The notes under the pieces are model-generated. The model saw only the letters and a list, made by a program, of their open reading frames with translations, was not told where the DNA came from and ran no database searches. Source: Glomus cerebriforme (taxonomy: Eukaryota; Glomeromycota; Glomeromycetes; Glomerales; Glomeraceae). From it: a DNA stretch of 21,372 nucleotides. The stretch lies in assembly GCA_003550305.1 (NCBI GenBank), contig QKYT01001007.1, forward strand, positions 12,035 to 33,406, written 5' to 3'. Below are positions 8,394 through 19,700 of this stretch, piece by piece. Each line of letters starts with the position of its first letter. Position 1 is the stretch's first letter. The translations under genes and the position numbers were made by a program.

Positions 8394-9450
8394 TTTTCAA
8401 CGAAAAGAATGAATTATTTGTAATAAGATTTCGTTTTTTCTTTGCGTTTTTCTAAAATTACACCACTTTTCAAAGGTAATGTATTAATAAGAATAAAGAC
8501 AGAAATTAGTTGAAATTTTAGGAATAATATTTACAATGTGTTTGTAGTAGTGATTAAAGTGTGAAAAATGGATGACAGAAATTTTGGAAATGGAAATAAT
8601 AGATAAGTATTTAGGATTATATAGACGATGATAGTTTGTTCACATTGTAATGATTTAAAAAGACTTTCGATCTCCTTAATGTAAAAAAGCCGATTTTAAA
8701 TATGATATAAATGCAAGAATTCAGAATTATGAACATCATATTGCGTGATGAATTTACTTATTTATGACGAAAGTATACTCCTGATTTACGACTGTCAGAT
8801 TGAATTGTTTTTAGTCGATTAAGATTGGATTTTCATACGGGTTTCATATGAAAGGGGCAAATTTATAATTTACAAATTTCCCATATGTATTGTAACTTAT
8901 AATAAAGTTTGGGAGGAATTACCTTACCAGGTACTATTTAGTTATTAATCAGGCTAATGGACCGTTATTTTTTGTTATGTGCGATTTATTGGTGAGTATA
9001 TTAATTTGTCGGTTGATCCCATCCAAGGGAAATAAAATATTTGATGTCGATCCTAATTTTTAAAACTAGAGTTCTAATCCGAGGATCGACGGATGGACAC
9101 ATTTTTGACGATTGTACATGGATTTAATCAATTAAAGTCAAGATTTTTTTTGAGATATCTTTGGATTCTACTCCAATGCGCAATTAAAATCCGTTTCAAT
9201 TATAAAATGGAGAAGAAATTCAACTCGGATCGAAAATCCATCCGATCGGATGACAAATTCAATCCGAATTGAACTTCCCTTTTTTATTATTATTAACAGC
9301 ACTCTTAAATTGAGATATGGTCTTAGTGTATCCGAAAAAAAATCCTTACCTTTATTGATTAAATCCACATGTAAATTGCCAAAATATCCCCATCGGATTG
9401 GAACTCTACCTAAAACTTTAAATTATGAAGTTTAATTTTAGCTTCACATA
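8394..9450. other. Upstream region of the cupin gene
   Basis: This stretch lies 5' of the minus-strand cupin gene and should hold its promoter. The palindrome TTTCATATGAAA lies near 8844-8855. No coding sequence is seen; the two short overlapping ORFs around 9168-9435 are by-products of a palindrome. No confident TATA element is visible. Confidence 0.5.
9217..9275. repeat. Imperfect palindrome centred on TCCGATCGGA
   Basis: The perfect centre at 9241-9250 is flanked by arms AAATTCAACTCGGATCGAAA (from 9216) and the inverted counterpart ending CAATCCGAATTGAACTT (to about 9275). The arms match with small gaps. It could be a cruciform-forming or foldback remnant. Confidence 0.5.
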
Positions 9451-9541
9451 GTGTTGCGGGCGAAACTAGTTTCGCCCAATTTGATCTACAAAAATATTAG
9501 CGAACCGTTTCGGATTTTGAAAACAGTTTCACCCGCAACAT
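9451..9541. mobile_element. TA-flanked MITE, copy 2, 91 bases, inverted relative to copy 1
   Basis: It starts GTGTTGCGGG and ends CCCGCAACAT, with TA at 9449-9450 and 9542-9543. The reverse complement carries TTTTCAAAATCCGAAACG and TAGATCAAATTGG in the same order as the copy at 6063-6172. The end nearest the cupin gene contains a perfect 20-base palindrome at 9458-9477 (GGGCGAAAC / GTTTCGCCC). Confidence 0.85.
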
Positions 9542-10467
9542 TACTTCACGTAGCCTCAAAACATGAGAGATCTATTTATTTTCTATATAGATTAATTGGA
9601 TTTTGTGATGATGTCGCGTTTTAATCAGAAATTCTTAATGCCGCTGCCCATAAATGCATAAAAGTTTGCTTTCCTTTATTAAAAGTTATTTTTTTATCAA
9701 CCAAAAACTTTGGACAAATCACAAATAATTCTTTTGAAACTAGTTTTTTTTTATAGGACAAGTTTTAACAATTTTACCTACTTTAATTTCATAAATATAT
9801 TAAAATATAAAATGAAAAATCGTTAATATGACAATTCGGCCGTGATAATGATCTTTTTTGTTGTTTGCACGTGTGTATAACTTTTAATAATTTGCCCCAT
9901 AAAAAACCGCAGAAACCGCAGATTAATTTTGTGTTAGGTCAATCATTTCCTTTTTGGGTACCAGAAATTTAAAAAAAATTTACAATCAACGTGATTAATA
10001 TAATTGTAATTTAGGCCGGGAATTGCAGATTCGGCCCGAATTATCTCCCACGCAATTAAAATGCAGCATAAAATCATCGTCACTGCCCTATTCTATATCC
10101 AAAAGAATGAGATCTACCGGGTATTGGATTTTGTGTTACTGATGGTTTGTTTAGCTAAGCGATGCGTGATCTTTGCGTTTAATTGAAATTAGCATGACCT
10201 TTTCTTTTGTTGTACTAAACCGTCATTTAATCGAGGGATTTAGTTAAATTAAATAGTCAGGTGGGTTAGCTTATGAAAATCTCGAAAATTTTTTCTTTTT
10301 TACGTGACTCACTGGAATGATTTTTACGAGTATTACCCGGCAACCTAGCAATTCGGAGATGAAAATGATTCGCTGACTAAATTTTATAACACGTATTTTG
10401 ATGTCACGTGTTTATTGATACCAAATTGTTGGCATGCAGAGTTAGTAAGTTGCATATACCGTATAAC

Positions 10468-10484
10468 GGGGTACACAGTACCCC
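10468..10484. repeat. Hairpin GGGGTAC-ACA-GTACCCC
   Basis: Perfect 7-base arms with a 3-base loop, flanked by GTATAAC on the left and GGGTATAAT on the right, lengthen the symmetry imperfectly. Function unknown. Confidence 0.5.
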
Positions 10485-11569
10485 GGGTATAATACAAATT
10501 TTTAGGGTACCGCCAGCCATCAGGTTGAATTCTTACTATGTATAGGATGACCCTATTCTACTCGTACAGTATTCGTACAGTATTTGCTGCAGTCCCACAG
10601 TAGAGTATTTATTTTAAAAACATTAAAGCATTTATTTAAAAGCATCTATTTAAAAAGCAAAGGGAAAATGGTTGTTATTTAATAATCATAAAAAATATTA
10701 CTGTAATATGTAATTTATGAGTATAAATTAGAATCAATAGAAAAATGTAACTTTTAATCGGGCAAATAGAGGGAGGTATTATATATAGGGGTGAGTATTA
10801 TGAAACGCATTATACGATAACAAAGTCACGTCTTGAAATCTTTTAACTTTTATTAAGATTTAGATTTTAGAGTAACATTGAACAACAGGTTATTGGGCAA
10901 ATATCATAATTTAAAAAATGGTACACATGTGAAAGACTACTAAAATAATAGAATATGATGAATGTTTTTTTATCCATATCACACAAAAAGAAAAGAACAA
11001 AAATATAAAAATAAATAAGGTAAAAAGTAAAAAAAAAAAATAGATTAAACGCCTTTTTTCTTTATTTCAAATGACCTAAGGGATTTGATAAATGTAGTGT
11101 ATCATGTATATCAAATATGATCAATACACAGTGTGTACTTACTTATATATAAATATTCCTATATTTTTATTTGAAACTGAAATTTCGGAAATTATCGCAG
11201 AAGTTTTAACCACTTTGTAAAATATATTGGGCCAATTATATAAAGTTATTCTTAGTCGAAACGAATTTTCATCATTTGATAATATATATTTTTTTAGATC
11301 TACCCTCGTATTATTTAGATATAATATTCTGACATTTTTTAATAATATCATGTTCAGTTAAATGTATTAAATATGTAAATCTGATTTGATAACGCATAAA
11401 ATAAAGTCTTTTAAGCAAATATAAGATCAAATTTAGAACAGCACAGCATTTTACATATTATAGAACGCGTTTGCATTTAAATAACGTTAAAAAAGAATAA
11501 ATTTATTGTATTATCAAATAATAAATGATTGTAAAATACACTATCTTGAAATAATATCCGACTCGATTT

Positions 11570-11615
11570 TTTTTTTCATTTTTTCAATTTTTTTNTTTTT
11601 TTTTTTTTTTTTTTT
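11570..11615. repeat. Poly-T tract with undetermined base
   Basis: Long T runs are interrupted by one N at 11595. Length here is likely uncertain in the assembly. Confidence 0.7.
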
Positions 11616-11915
11616 GATTTATAATGTGAAGTAAGAGTAGTAAGAGTATAAAAAACTATGTATGCTTAAATATATAAATAGAAAAAAAACTAAAATCCTA
11701 TATAAAAAAGTAAACTTAAAATCTTACGAGATTGTGGATAAAAGTTTGGTCGGATACTTTTATAGGGTAATGAAAACGAAAATATTAGAACAGACGAGTT
11801 TTTACATTTGTTATATTATCATATATATAGTTATGAGGAAATAAGGAAACCCAAAAAAACCCCCCCAAAGAATTTAACACACACACAAAAAAAAAACACA
11901 AAAAAAAATACACTA

Positions 11916-11921
11916 TTTATT
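11916..11921 (-). terminator. Candidate polyadenylation signal of the HMG-box gene
   Basis: AATAAA on the minus strand (plus-strand TTTATT) lies about 22 bases after the stop codon, followed by A/C-rich simple sequence on the plus strand at 11879-11908. Confidence 0.35.
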
Positions 11922-11942
11922 TAAGGAACCTGCCTTAATATT

Positions 11943-12974
11943 CTAAATCTCGAAAAGATTTTGCTCGTCGCCAAAATTGAATAAAGAAAATCCATAAGGA
12001 GACAATGAGACGTCTCTTCCATTATTATTAGACGTATCTGCCCAGAACAAACAATCATCAGAACTGTCGGAGGGGGGAGAGGAATGTGAGGATGAGGTTT
12101 CTAGAGGTATGAAACCAAGCTGAGGTGACGCATTATCATCGTAGAGTGATGCATCGTAGAGTGTTGATGAATTATTATTATTTTCATTGTAATAATTAAA
12201 ATTTGTCGGGGGTGTTGGGGGTGGTGAATTGAATGCGGTGGTTGAGCTGGCTGTGGTGGTGGTCGAGTGAAGGATCAATGGAGTGGATGGTGAAGCGGTA
12301 TAATTGATGAATGTTGCTGGTACAGATGGTACAGGATAATTTGTTTTTTGTTCCGGAACTTGAATATATTTATCCAAATCTTCCTGGTTGTTGATATTTA
12401 GGTCCGTATATCGAAATGTATCAGTTTCCTCATTATCTCCGTTACGTAACATTTTCTCGATATTATCGTGGATATACCATGTAATAATACGCCCTTTCTT
12501 TTTATTATCTTTTCTTGATTTAATGTTTGATTTACCTTTTTTAACGTTATTTGTTGAATTAATTTTCGGAGAGAATTTATAATTTGGATAAATTACTTTA
12601 TGTCTTTGCTGATACATGTCAGCCAATAATTTAAAAAATAATTTAACCACGTCAGACTCCTGCTTCCACTGCCTAGAAGCCATTTTTGAGATTAAGCGTA
12701 TAGAAATTTTCTGCTGGTTAGACATGCGTTTTACCTTGGCCGCATAATCATTACGGAAAATTATAAATGCGTTATGTGGTCTTGGGATAACAGCAACTGC
12801 TTTGATAGATTTCTGTCTCCTCTTTTTTTTACTGTGATCAGATACTTGTATAAATTCCTTGGGATCCTTTGGTGTTGTTAAATCTTTTATAGACAAAGTT
12901 AGGACATAAGGAGGATTTAAAACTAAAGGATGAGATTCTGATGAAATCAATTCATCGTGAAAATACAAAACCAT
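11943..12974 (-). CDS. MATA_HMG-type HMG-box protein
   Basis: A single-exon gene of 343 residues. The HMG box covers about residues 63-135: it opens IPRPHNAFIIFRNDY, the signature of fungal MATA_HMG boxes, continues through LISKMASRQWK with the core Trp103, and closes YQQRHKVIYPNYKFSPK. A basic cluster KKKRRQK (49-55) just before the box is a likely nuclear import signal, and a second Lys-rich stretch (145-162) follows it. The C-terminal half is low complexity: Thr/Ser-rich (225-250), a PPPTPP run (251-256), Asn-rich (264-269) and Ser/Asp acidic (293-310), typical of a disordered activation region. The expected role is sequence-bending DNA binding and transcription control in the nucleus. The box type is shared with mating regulators, but membership in a large paralogous family makes a mating role unproven. 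The first ATG is used; no intron is needed. Confidence 0.88.
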   Translation of the reverse strand: MVLYFHDELISSESHPLVLNPPYVLTLSIKDLTTPKDPKEFIQVSDHSKKKRRQKSIKAVAVIPRPHNAFIIFRNDYAAKVKRMSNQQKISIRLISKMASRQWKQESDVVKLFFKLLADMYQQRHKVIYPNYKFSPKINSTNNVKKGKSNIKSRKDNKKKGRIITWYIHDNIEKMLRNGDNEETDTFRYTDLNINNQEDLDKYIQVPEQKTNYPVPSVPATFINYTASPSTPLILHSTTTTASSTTAFNSPPPTPPTNFNYYNENNNNSSTLYDASLYDDNASPQLGFIPLETSSSHSSPPSDSSDDCLFWADTSNNNGRDVSLSPYGFSLFNFGDEQNLFEI

Positions 12975-14581
12975 TTTGTTTCTGTGGTAAAAGTGGATAA
13001 GAAAAAGATTTGAAAAGTTGTTTTTTTTTTTTAAAAAAAAAAAGAAAGTATTTTTTTTTTTAAGATTCTTTAAGGAAAAAAGGATATTTATTTATTTTTT
13101 TTTATAAAAAAAAATAAATAAAAAGATTGTATATAAGTTGGGTAAAGTTTCAAAAAAAAAAAAAGGTTTTTTTTGGGTGGGGTTTTTTTTGGGTTAAAAT
13201 TGATAAGGATTTTTCTAATATTGATATTTATTTTTTTTTGAAAACTTTCCAAGTGGCCGGAAAAAATTTGAGTCCCCTTTTTATAATCAAAAATCCTAGG
13301 TTTATTATGACAATTTTATTAGGTTATTTGAAGTTACACTTTTGAAAAATATATGTACTATTATAAATTAAGCTTGAATCCGTATTAAGAAAGACAAGTT
13401 GGAAAGATCTAGTAAATGCAAGTTTCTTTGTCATCTAACTTTAATTTAGTCGGTTAATTATAATAAAGGAAAGAAACAAAAAATTTTTTTCAATATAAAA
13501 AAAAAATTCTTTGTTTTTTAATCTCTCTTCTAAAAAAAAAAAAAAAAAGGGATAACTAACCTCTTTTCATTTAGTATTTTTACAAATTCGGTAAAAAATT
13601 TAAACGTGATTAGTTCATTTGACCTCTTCACCTTTTTCATAAAAGCATTTAAAAGGTTTAAATAAATAAAATCGGGGAAGTTCCCTCATACATTCGGCTA
13701 TAATTAAAATAAATTCGGAATTTTAGTTTAACGCGATTAATTATATATAAATGGGTAACGCCAATCATAGAATAAAGATAATATCTAATAAATAAATACA
13801 AAATAACACGTTATATAAATAGTATAATATCAAATAAAAAGGTACAATATAAAATAGTAAAATAGTGAAAATAAATCGATTCATTAAAAAACACTACCAT
13901 ATCTAAATATATATCATCACTAGTGATATGTCTATACTGTTACCAATTTGGTTAGTATTTAAATTCGATTTTATCAAACATTATTTCCTTTATTGAATTT
14001 TGAAACGTTACATTACATGAAATATAAAATTAGCGATCTTGATATTTTTTCTCTAACATTAAAAATTTCAAACAACAATAATTATAAAAAAAAAAAAACT
14101 TTAATATTATTATTGTTGCTATTTATTTCTTTGTATAAATTTCCTTTTGCTTGTTTTGTACCAACTTTTTCTAAATTCAATTATTAACAAGTATTTTATT
14201 TACTTTTCTAGAGAACCAATCAAAATTCTTATCATGACTCAAAAAACAAAAAGTCAAGCAAAGTCAAGATTTACATTAATAAATTTTTTTAAATACGGGT
14301 ATCATTTGATTAAAAGAAAAACAAAAAATATATTTGGTATTCTGTAACGCGTAATTTTATGCCATAAATTCCTTAATTTATCGTACGATTCCCACGCGGT
14401 AACTATTTTTTTCCCCAACGTAAATTTAATTTGCATTCTTAATTGTATTCTTAAATTCTATAAAGAAAATTCGTTGTTAATTATCTTTTTCACTTTTTTG
14501 AGCTTAAAACTTTGTCTGTATGACTATTTCAATAAATTTTAGTCGTTCGATCTTTTGTCAATCAGTTTAACAAAATTAATC

Positions 14582-14603
14582 ATATATATATATATATATA
14601 TAT
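14582..14603. repeat. (TA)n microsatellite
   Basis: Eleven TA units in a row. Confidence 0.9.
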
Positions 14604-16014
14604 TGGTTAATTTAAAATAAATTAACATCACCTTTTTTTTTTTTTAAATTAGGGTCCATTTTTTCGCGTTTTTTTAAAATTGGGGGATCATCATGACTTA
14701 ATTAAGGTCATTTATGTCGAACACTAAACCATGGGATTCATGGGGTTAAACTTAACTATAACTTTTTTTGGATGATAGACGTAATACTTTTTTTTTGGTT
14801 ATAAGAATTATTTATGCTGTGATTTATTTGTTTGAATTTGTGTAAAATAAAATTTTTACGCCAAAAAAAAAAAAATCTCTTCAAAACCGACTCCTAAACA
14901 CTGGGTCCGGGTCCGATTTCAAAAAGTAAAGATAAGAGATTTGTAAAAAAAAATATATATTCTTTTCAGATAATGATAATAATATTGTTGTTAACTTTAA
15001 TAGATTACAAAGTTTTATCTTATTTAAGATAATAATAATTGATTAGTTTCTAGTTTCACAAAAAGAATTAAAAAAAAAACACACACAATAATTCTAAAGT
15101 TTTTTTTCTTCAAATCGGCCGAAATCTTTTTAATACAAATGTAATAAACGCGATTACATTATAATGTATATGAGACATTGTAAACGATAAGGTTCGAAGT
15201 TCGCTTGTTTGTTTAATAAATCCGAAAAATTATTTCTGGAATCACAAATAAAAAGAAAAGAAAAGAAAAATGATGATGATCTTCCTGAAAATCTTAAAAC
15301 CAATTGTTAATGTAGTGCATAATATGAATGTTACGAGAATAGTTTATGTAACAAGGACCTTGAAATACCGCGTAAATGGTAAAAAAAGAGCTCTAATTGT
15401 ATGATTGACCATATATGGACTCAGAGATGCAAGATTTAAATCACGTGATCGATCGACAATATAATAATTATAGGCACAATGGGCGAATAATATTACGGAT
15501 AAATAAACAACAATGACTATAGATGAAACATATTCTAAAATGGAATGAATTATGGTAAGACAAAAATATGGTTTTCATCATTTTTTTTTTTTTTTTCATT
15601 TAATATTATATAAATATAGTTTATAGTTGTTCATTACTTCCTATATTAGAGAATAAGAAGTTTTTTTTTTTTTTATGTGAAATGCGCGAGAATATGAAAA
15701 ATTTAGAATTTCTCACATAACTTTTTTTGTGCGCACTTGTAATCAATAGGTCTCGGTTATTAAATGTATACAGATCATTTAAAACTATTGGTTTAAAAAT
15801 ACGGATCTTTGATTCCGATTCGGCTTTTTCGGCTTTATCAAAAGAAAAAAAATACTCCAATCTAATAACTTTCCAATATCAAATATATGGTTCTAATATA
15901 TAACTCGGGTCTTGGCACTAAACTCAAATAAATTTTCTTTTTGTAATTGGATTGTTGCACGTAGATTTTATATGTACATATACACACATAATCATTTAAA
16001 ATTTTGAGAATAAT

Positions 16015-16042
16015 ATATTATTATTGTTATTGTTATTGTTAT
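16015..16042. repeat. TTATTG hexamer repeat
   Basis: About four tandem TTATTG units followed by a long T/A homopolymer stretch. Confidence 0.75.
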
Positions 16043-16423
16043 CTTTAAATTTTTTTTTTTTTTTAAAAAAAAAAATCAAATACTTAACCATAAAAACTCA
16101 AAGCTAACTTTCATATCAAGAAGATCTATGATTAAAAAAGATTGATATTAATCTATTAATAGCCCTTTTAAGAGTTAATTAAGTCTTTATAAGTTAAATT
16201 AAAAGTTAATTAATTACAAATAATAATTACAAATAAAATAAACGCGTAATCTATATCATTATTTGCATTATTTGAATTTTATTTATTTTATTTTATTTTA
16301 TTATTTTTTTTTTTTTTAGTTAACAAAGTACAAAGTTGAGTATCGCTAATACAAATTAAAATAAAACAAAATGATAATTATTCTAACTATACTTAAGCTA
16401 AGTGTTATGCCCTGGTAGTACCT

Positions 16424-16441
16424 CTTATCTTTTTAGATAAG
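16424..16441. repeat. Perfect hairpin with TTTT loop
   Basis: Arms CTTATCT and AGATAAG enclose TTTT. It lies about 360 bases upstream of the coatomer start codon. No function can be inferred. Confidence 0.5.
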
Positions 16442-16798
16442 CACTGGCTGTTACCTTATAAACTGTGAGATAAAGGGAAATAAGAAAAATCTATACTATT
16501 AGAAGAAAAATATGAAGAAAAAAAAGGTAAATTTGATCTAATTAGACATGGTATCATAAAAATCATAAAGTGATCTATGGAGGGTAGTATATATTTTATT
16601 TGATTATCATTGATTTTACTGATTTTGAAGTTTATCATTTTTTTTTTTTAATCACGTTTTTAGCATCTCATGACCTCCGAATGATTGATCAACACGTTAT
16701 ATCATTTGGTTACACTTGTGTTCATCTTTTTTTTCAAAGCACCCATTTTTTTTCTTATACTTGTAAAAAAAAATTATTTTAAATTTCAGTTTAATTTA

Positions 16799-19700
16799 AT
16801 GAATTTATCAAAAAAGGACGAAGATTCAGGTGAATATTATTCTTTTTTTGAATATAAAATTTCTAATTTCAATCCAGTCTCGTTGAGATTTTTTTATTAA
16901 AAAAAAAAAAAAAATTTAGAGTGAGCATTTATAAAAATAGATCGTTTTTTAGAGTTTGGTAAATTTATTTCTTGTGTTAAAACATTTTAGATTCAATTTG
17001 ATTTGTATTGAATTAAAATTTTGGAAAAATTTTTCAATAATAAAATGTTTAGGATTTTTTATTATTCGAGAATTATTTATATATGAATTGATGATTGATC
17101 AATTATTGAAATTAGTTTATTGTAACTCCTTATTTTTTGACAGGGGATTTGGGTATTTTTTATCATCTTGATAAGTCTACCGTACTTCAAGAGGCTCGCG
17201 TTTTTAATGAAACTCCAATAGTTCCAAGAAAATGTCGTCTCTTACTCACAAAGATAATATATTTATTATACCTCGGTGAGCCTATGGCAACCACCGAAGC
17301 TACAGAGTTGTTCTTTAGTGTAACTAAACTTTTTCAATCTAAAGATGTAAGTTTTTTTTTAAAAAAAAAAATATCTATTATCAATTAATAAAATATAATT
17401 TTTATTTGCTTTAATAAAATTCATCATATGTTTTTATAAATTTTAATATGAATCTTTGATTATTATAATTATAGATCGCTCTTCGGCAAATGGTTTACTT
17501 GGTCATTAAAGAGTTATCAACCATTGCTGAAGATGTAATCATGGTTACTAGTAGTTTGATGAAGGACATGCAACCAAAATCTGAAGTTATCTACCGAGCA
17601 AATGCTATAAGAGCACTTTGCAAAGTTATAGATGTAAATATTAATTATATTAACTTAAAATGGTTATATAGTATAGATAGTAGATGGATTAAAAAATATA
17701 TATATTATATTTATTTATTTATTAAATTTAATTATTTTTTGTGTTAAATTTTAGGCTTCAATGCTTCCAAGTGTTGAACGTTTTCTCAAAGCAGCTATTG
17801 TTGATAAAACTCCATCAATATCATCCGCAGCAATGGTTTCTAGTTATCATTTATTTCCTGCTGGTAAAGATGTAATCAAACGATGGGCCAATGAGGTTAA
17901 TGAAGCTATTAATTCTAAACCATCATCAATTGTTGGTACTGCATCTTCATACCTAACATCCTTTTCATCAAGTGGATCTTCTTATAATTCGCAACCATCA
18001 TCAAGCAACATTAGTCAATATCATGCATTAGGTCTCTTATATATGATTCGACAGCATGATCGTATGGCTGTAACAAAATTAATTCAACAATTAGCTGGTA
18101 GTGGTCGAGGAACTTTTGGTTCTTCTAGTGGAATTTTACGTAATTCTTTTGCTTATTGTTTGTTGATCAGATACGCTGCTAAAATTTTAGATGAAGATCC
18201 GAAGTGAGTAAAATTTTTTTTTTATTTGAATATTGAATTACATGATTAAATTATTAATATTTTATTTTAGTTCACGACAGCAAATGTATGACCTTTTGGA
18301 GGTATGGTTGCGTCATAAGAGTGACATTGTAAGTTTCGAATCAGCAAAAGCAATATGTAATATTAAGGACGTAACAAGTAAAGAATTATATCCAGCTGTT
18401 AATGGTAAGAATTTTTCTTTTCAAATATTTTAATATTTTTGAAATTATTATTCATATGAATTTCTAATAATAAATCTTTTTAAATTTTAGTTTTGCAACT
18501 TTTCCTATCCTCTCCAAAATCTACCCTTCGATTTGCCGCAATTCGTACACTCAATAAATTGGCCATGGTTCATCCAACTGCAGTTCAACCTTGTAATTTG
18601 GATATGGAAACTTTAATCACTGATCAAAATAGAAGTGTAGCAACTTTTGCTATAACTACTTTATTAAAGGCAATTTTTTTTTTTTTTCTTTACTGATTTC
18701 GATAAAATTTAAAATATAAAAAAATTTAAATTAAATTCATAATATCTTTTATAATTGAATTATTTAGACAGGCAATGAAGCCAGTGTTGATCGATTAATG
18801 AAACAAATTACAGGATTCATGTCTGAAATTTCAGATGAATTCAAGGTGATTGTCGTTGACGCGATACGTTCTTTATGCCTTAAATTTCCCACGAAACAAG
18901 TAGTGATGCTCAGCTTTTTATCTGGAGTATTGAGGGATGAGGGTGGCTACGAATTTAAACGAGCAGTAGTTGAGGCTATATTTGATTTAGTCAAATTCAT
19001 ACCAGAATCAAAAGAAGCTGGTAAATCTTAAAAAAAATCATTTCAAATCATATATATGTAAATTAGAAACTAAATTCCTTTTAATATATATATATATAGC
19101 TTTGGCTCATTTGTGTGAATTCATTGAAGATTGTGAATTTACCAAACTTTCTGTTCGTGTTCTTCATTTGCTTGGAGTTGAGGGTCCGAAGACAGCTACT
19201 CCTACAAAGTACATCCGTTATATATATAATCGTGTTATATTAGAGAATTCTATCGTAAGAGCTGCTGCTGTTAGTGCACTTGCTAAATTTGGCGTAAGTG
19301 TAGAAGATCCAGAAGTTAAAAAGAGTATCAAGGTGCTTCTCACAAGGTGGGATTATATATATATATTTTTTTTATATGAAAATGTTTCATTTATTGTTAT
19401 TAACTTATTAATTCGGGTTTTTTGGGGGGTGAATATAGATGTTTGGATGATAATGATGATGAAGTTCGAGATAGAGCTATACTATTTTTGAAGCTCATTG
19501 ATGATAAAGAATGTGCTGAAAAATATGTCAAAGATGGTTAGATTTTAACGAAATATTTGACTTTACAAAGTTATAAAACTTGTACCATTTCATTTATATT
19601 CATATCATTATTAGATTCTACATATTCACTCGCTGCCCTTGAAAGACAACTTGTACAATATGTTAGTAATCCAGAGTCATCAGAAAAACCATTTGATCTT

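Larger units (their letters stand above)
9544..11915. other. Gene-free spacer between cupin and HMG-box genes
   Basis: No exon or RNA gene is convincing. Visible items are an E-box CACGTG near 10405, GGCC-containing inverted words near 10013-10045, a small hairpin at 10468-10484, the direct repeat TCGTACAGTAT near 10562-10583, and a long T tract at 11570-11615 containing the window's only undetermined base at 11595. A 70-codon minus-strand ORF at 11139-11351 has no supporting signal. Confidence 0.5.
12975..16790. other. Divergent intergenic region between HMG-box and coatomer genes
   Basis: The two flanking genes point away from each other, so this 3.8 kb holds both promoters. It is dominated by A and T homopolymers, G/T-rich stretches near 13150-13195, and simple repeats. 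A perfect hairpin CTTATCT-TTTT-AGATAAG lies at 16424-16441, and CACGTG in ATCACGTGAT near 15440. Short ORFs here are AT-rich chance frames. The minus-strand 79-codon ORF at 15621-15860 (AEKAESESKIRIF) is the least unlikely, but has no support. Confidence 0.5.

Noticed and set aside
9168..9435. Overlapping short ORFs on both strands
   Set aside because: They arise from the palindrome around 9245 and have no protein-like features.
11139..11351. Minus-strand 70-codon ORF
   Set aside because: AT-driven composition, no recognised motif and no clear splice context; a remnant cannot be excluded.
12388..12582. Plus-strand ORF inside the HMG-box gene
   Set aside because: It lies antisense to the coding exon, with no independent evidence.
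13127..14347. Several plus-strand ORFs of 60-72 codons
   Set aside because: They run through homopolymers and simple repeats, and their translations are Lys/Phe/Ile-rich noise.
15186..15205. Possible tRNA T-arm (GGTTCGAAG)
   Set aside because: No acceptor stem, D-arm or anticodon arm can be arranged around it.
15621..15860. Minus-strand 79-codon ORF
   Set aside because: It reads through a T tract. The charged start (AEKAESESK) is suggestive, but no homology or gene signals support it.
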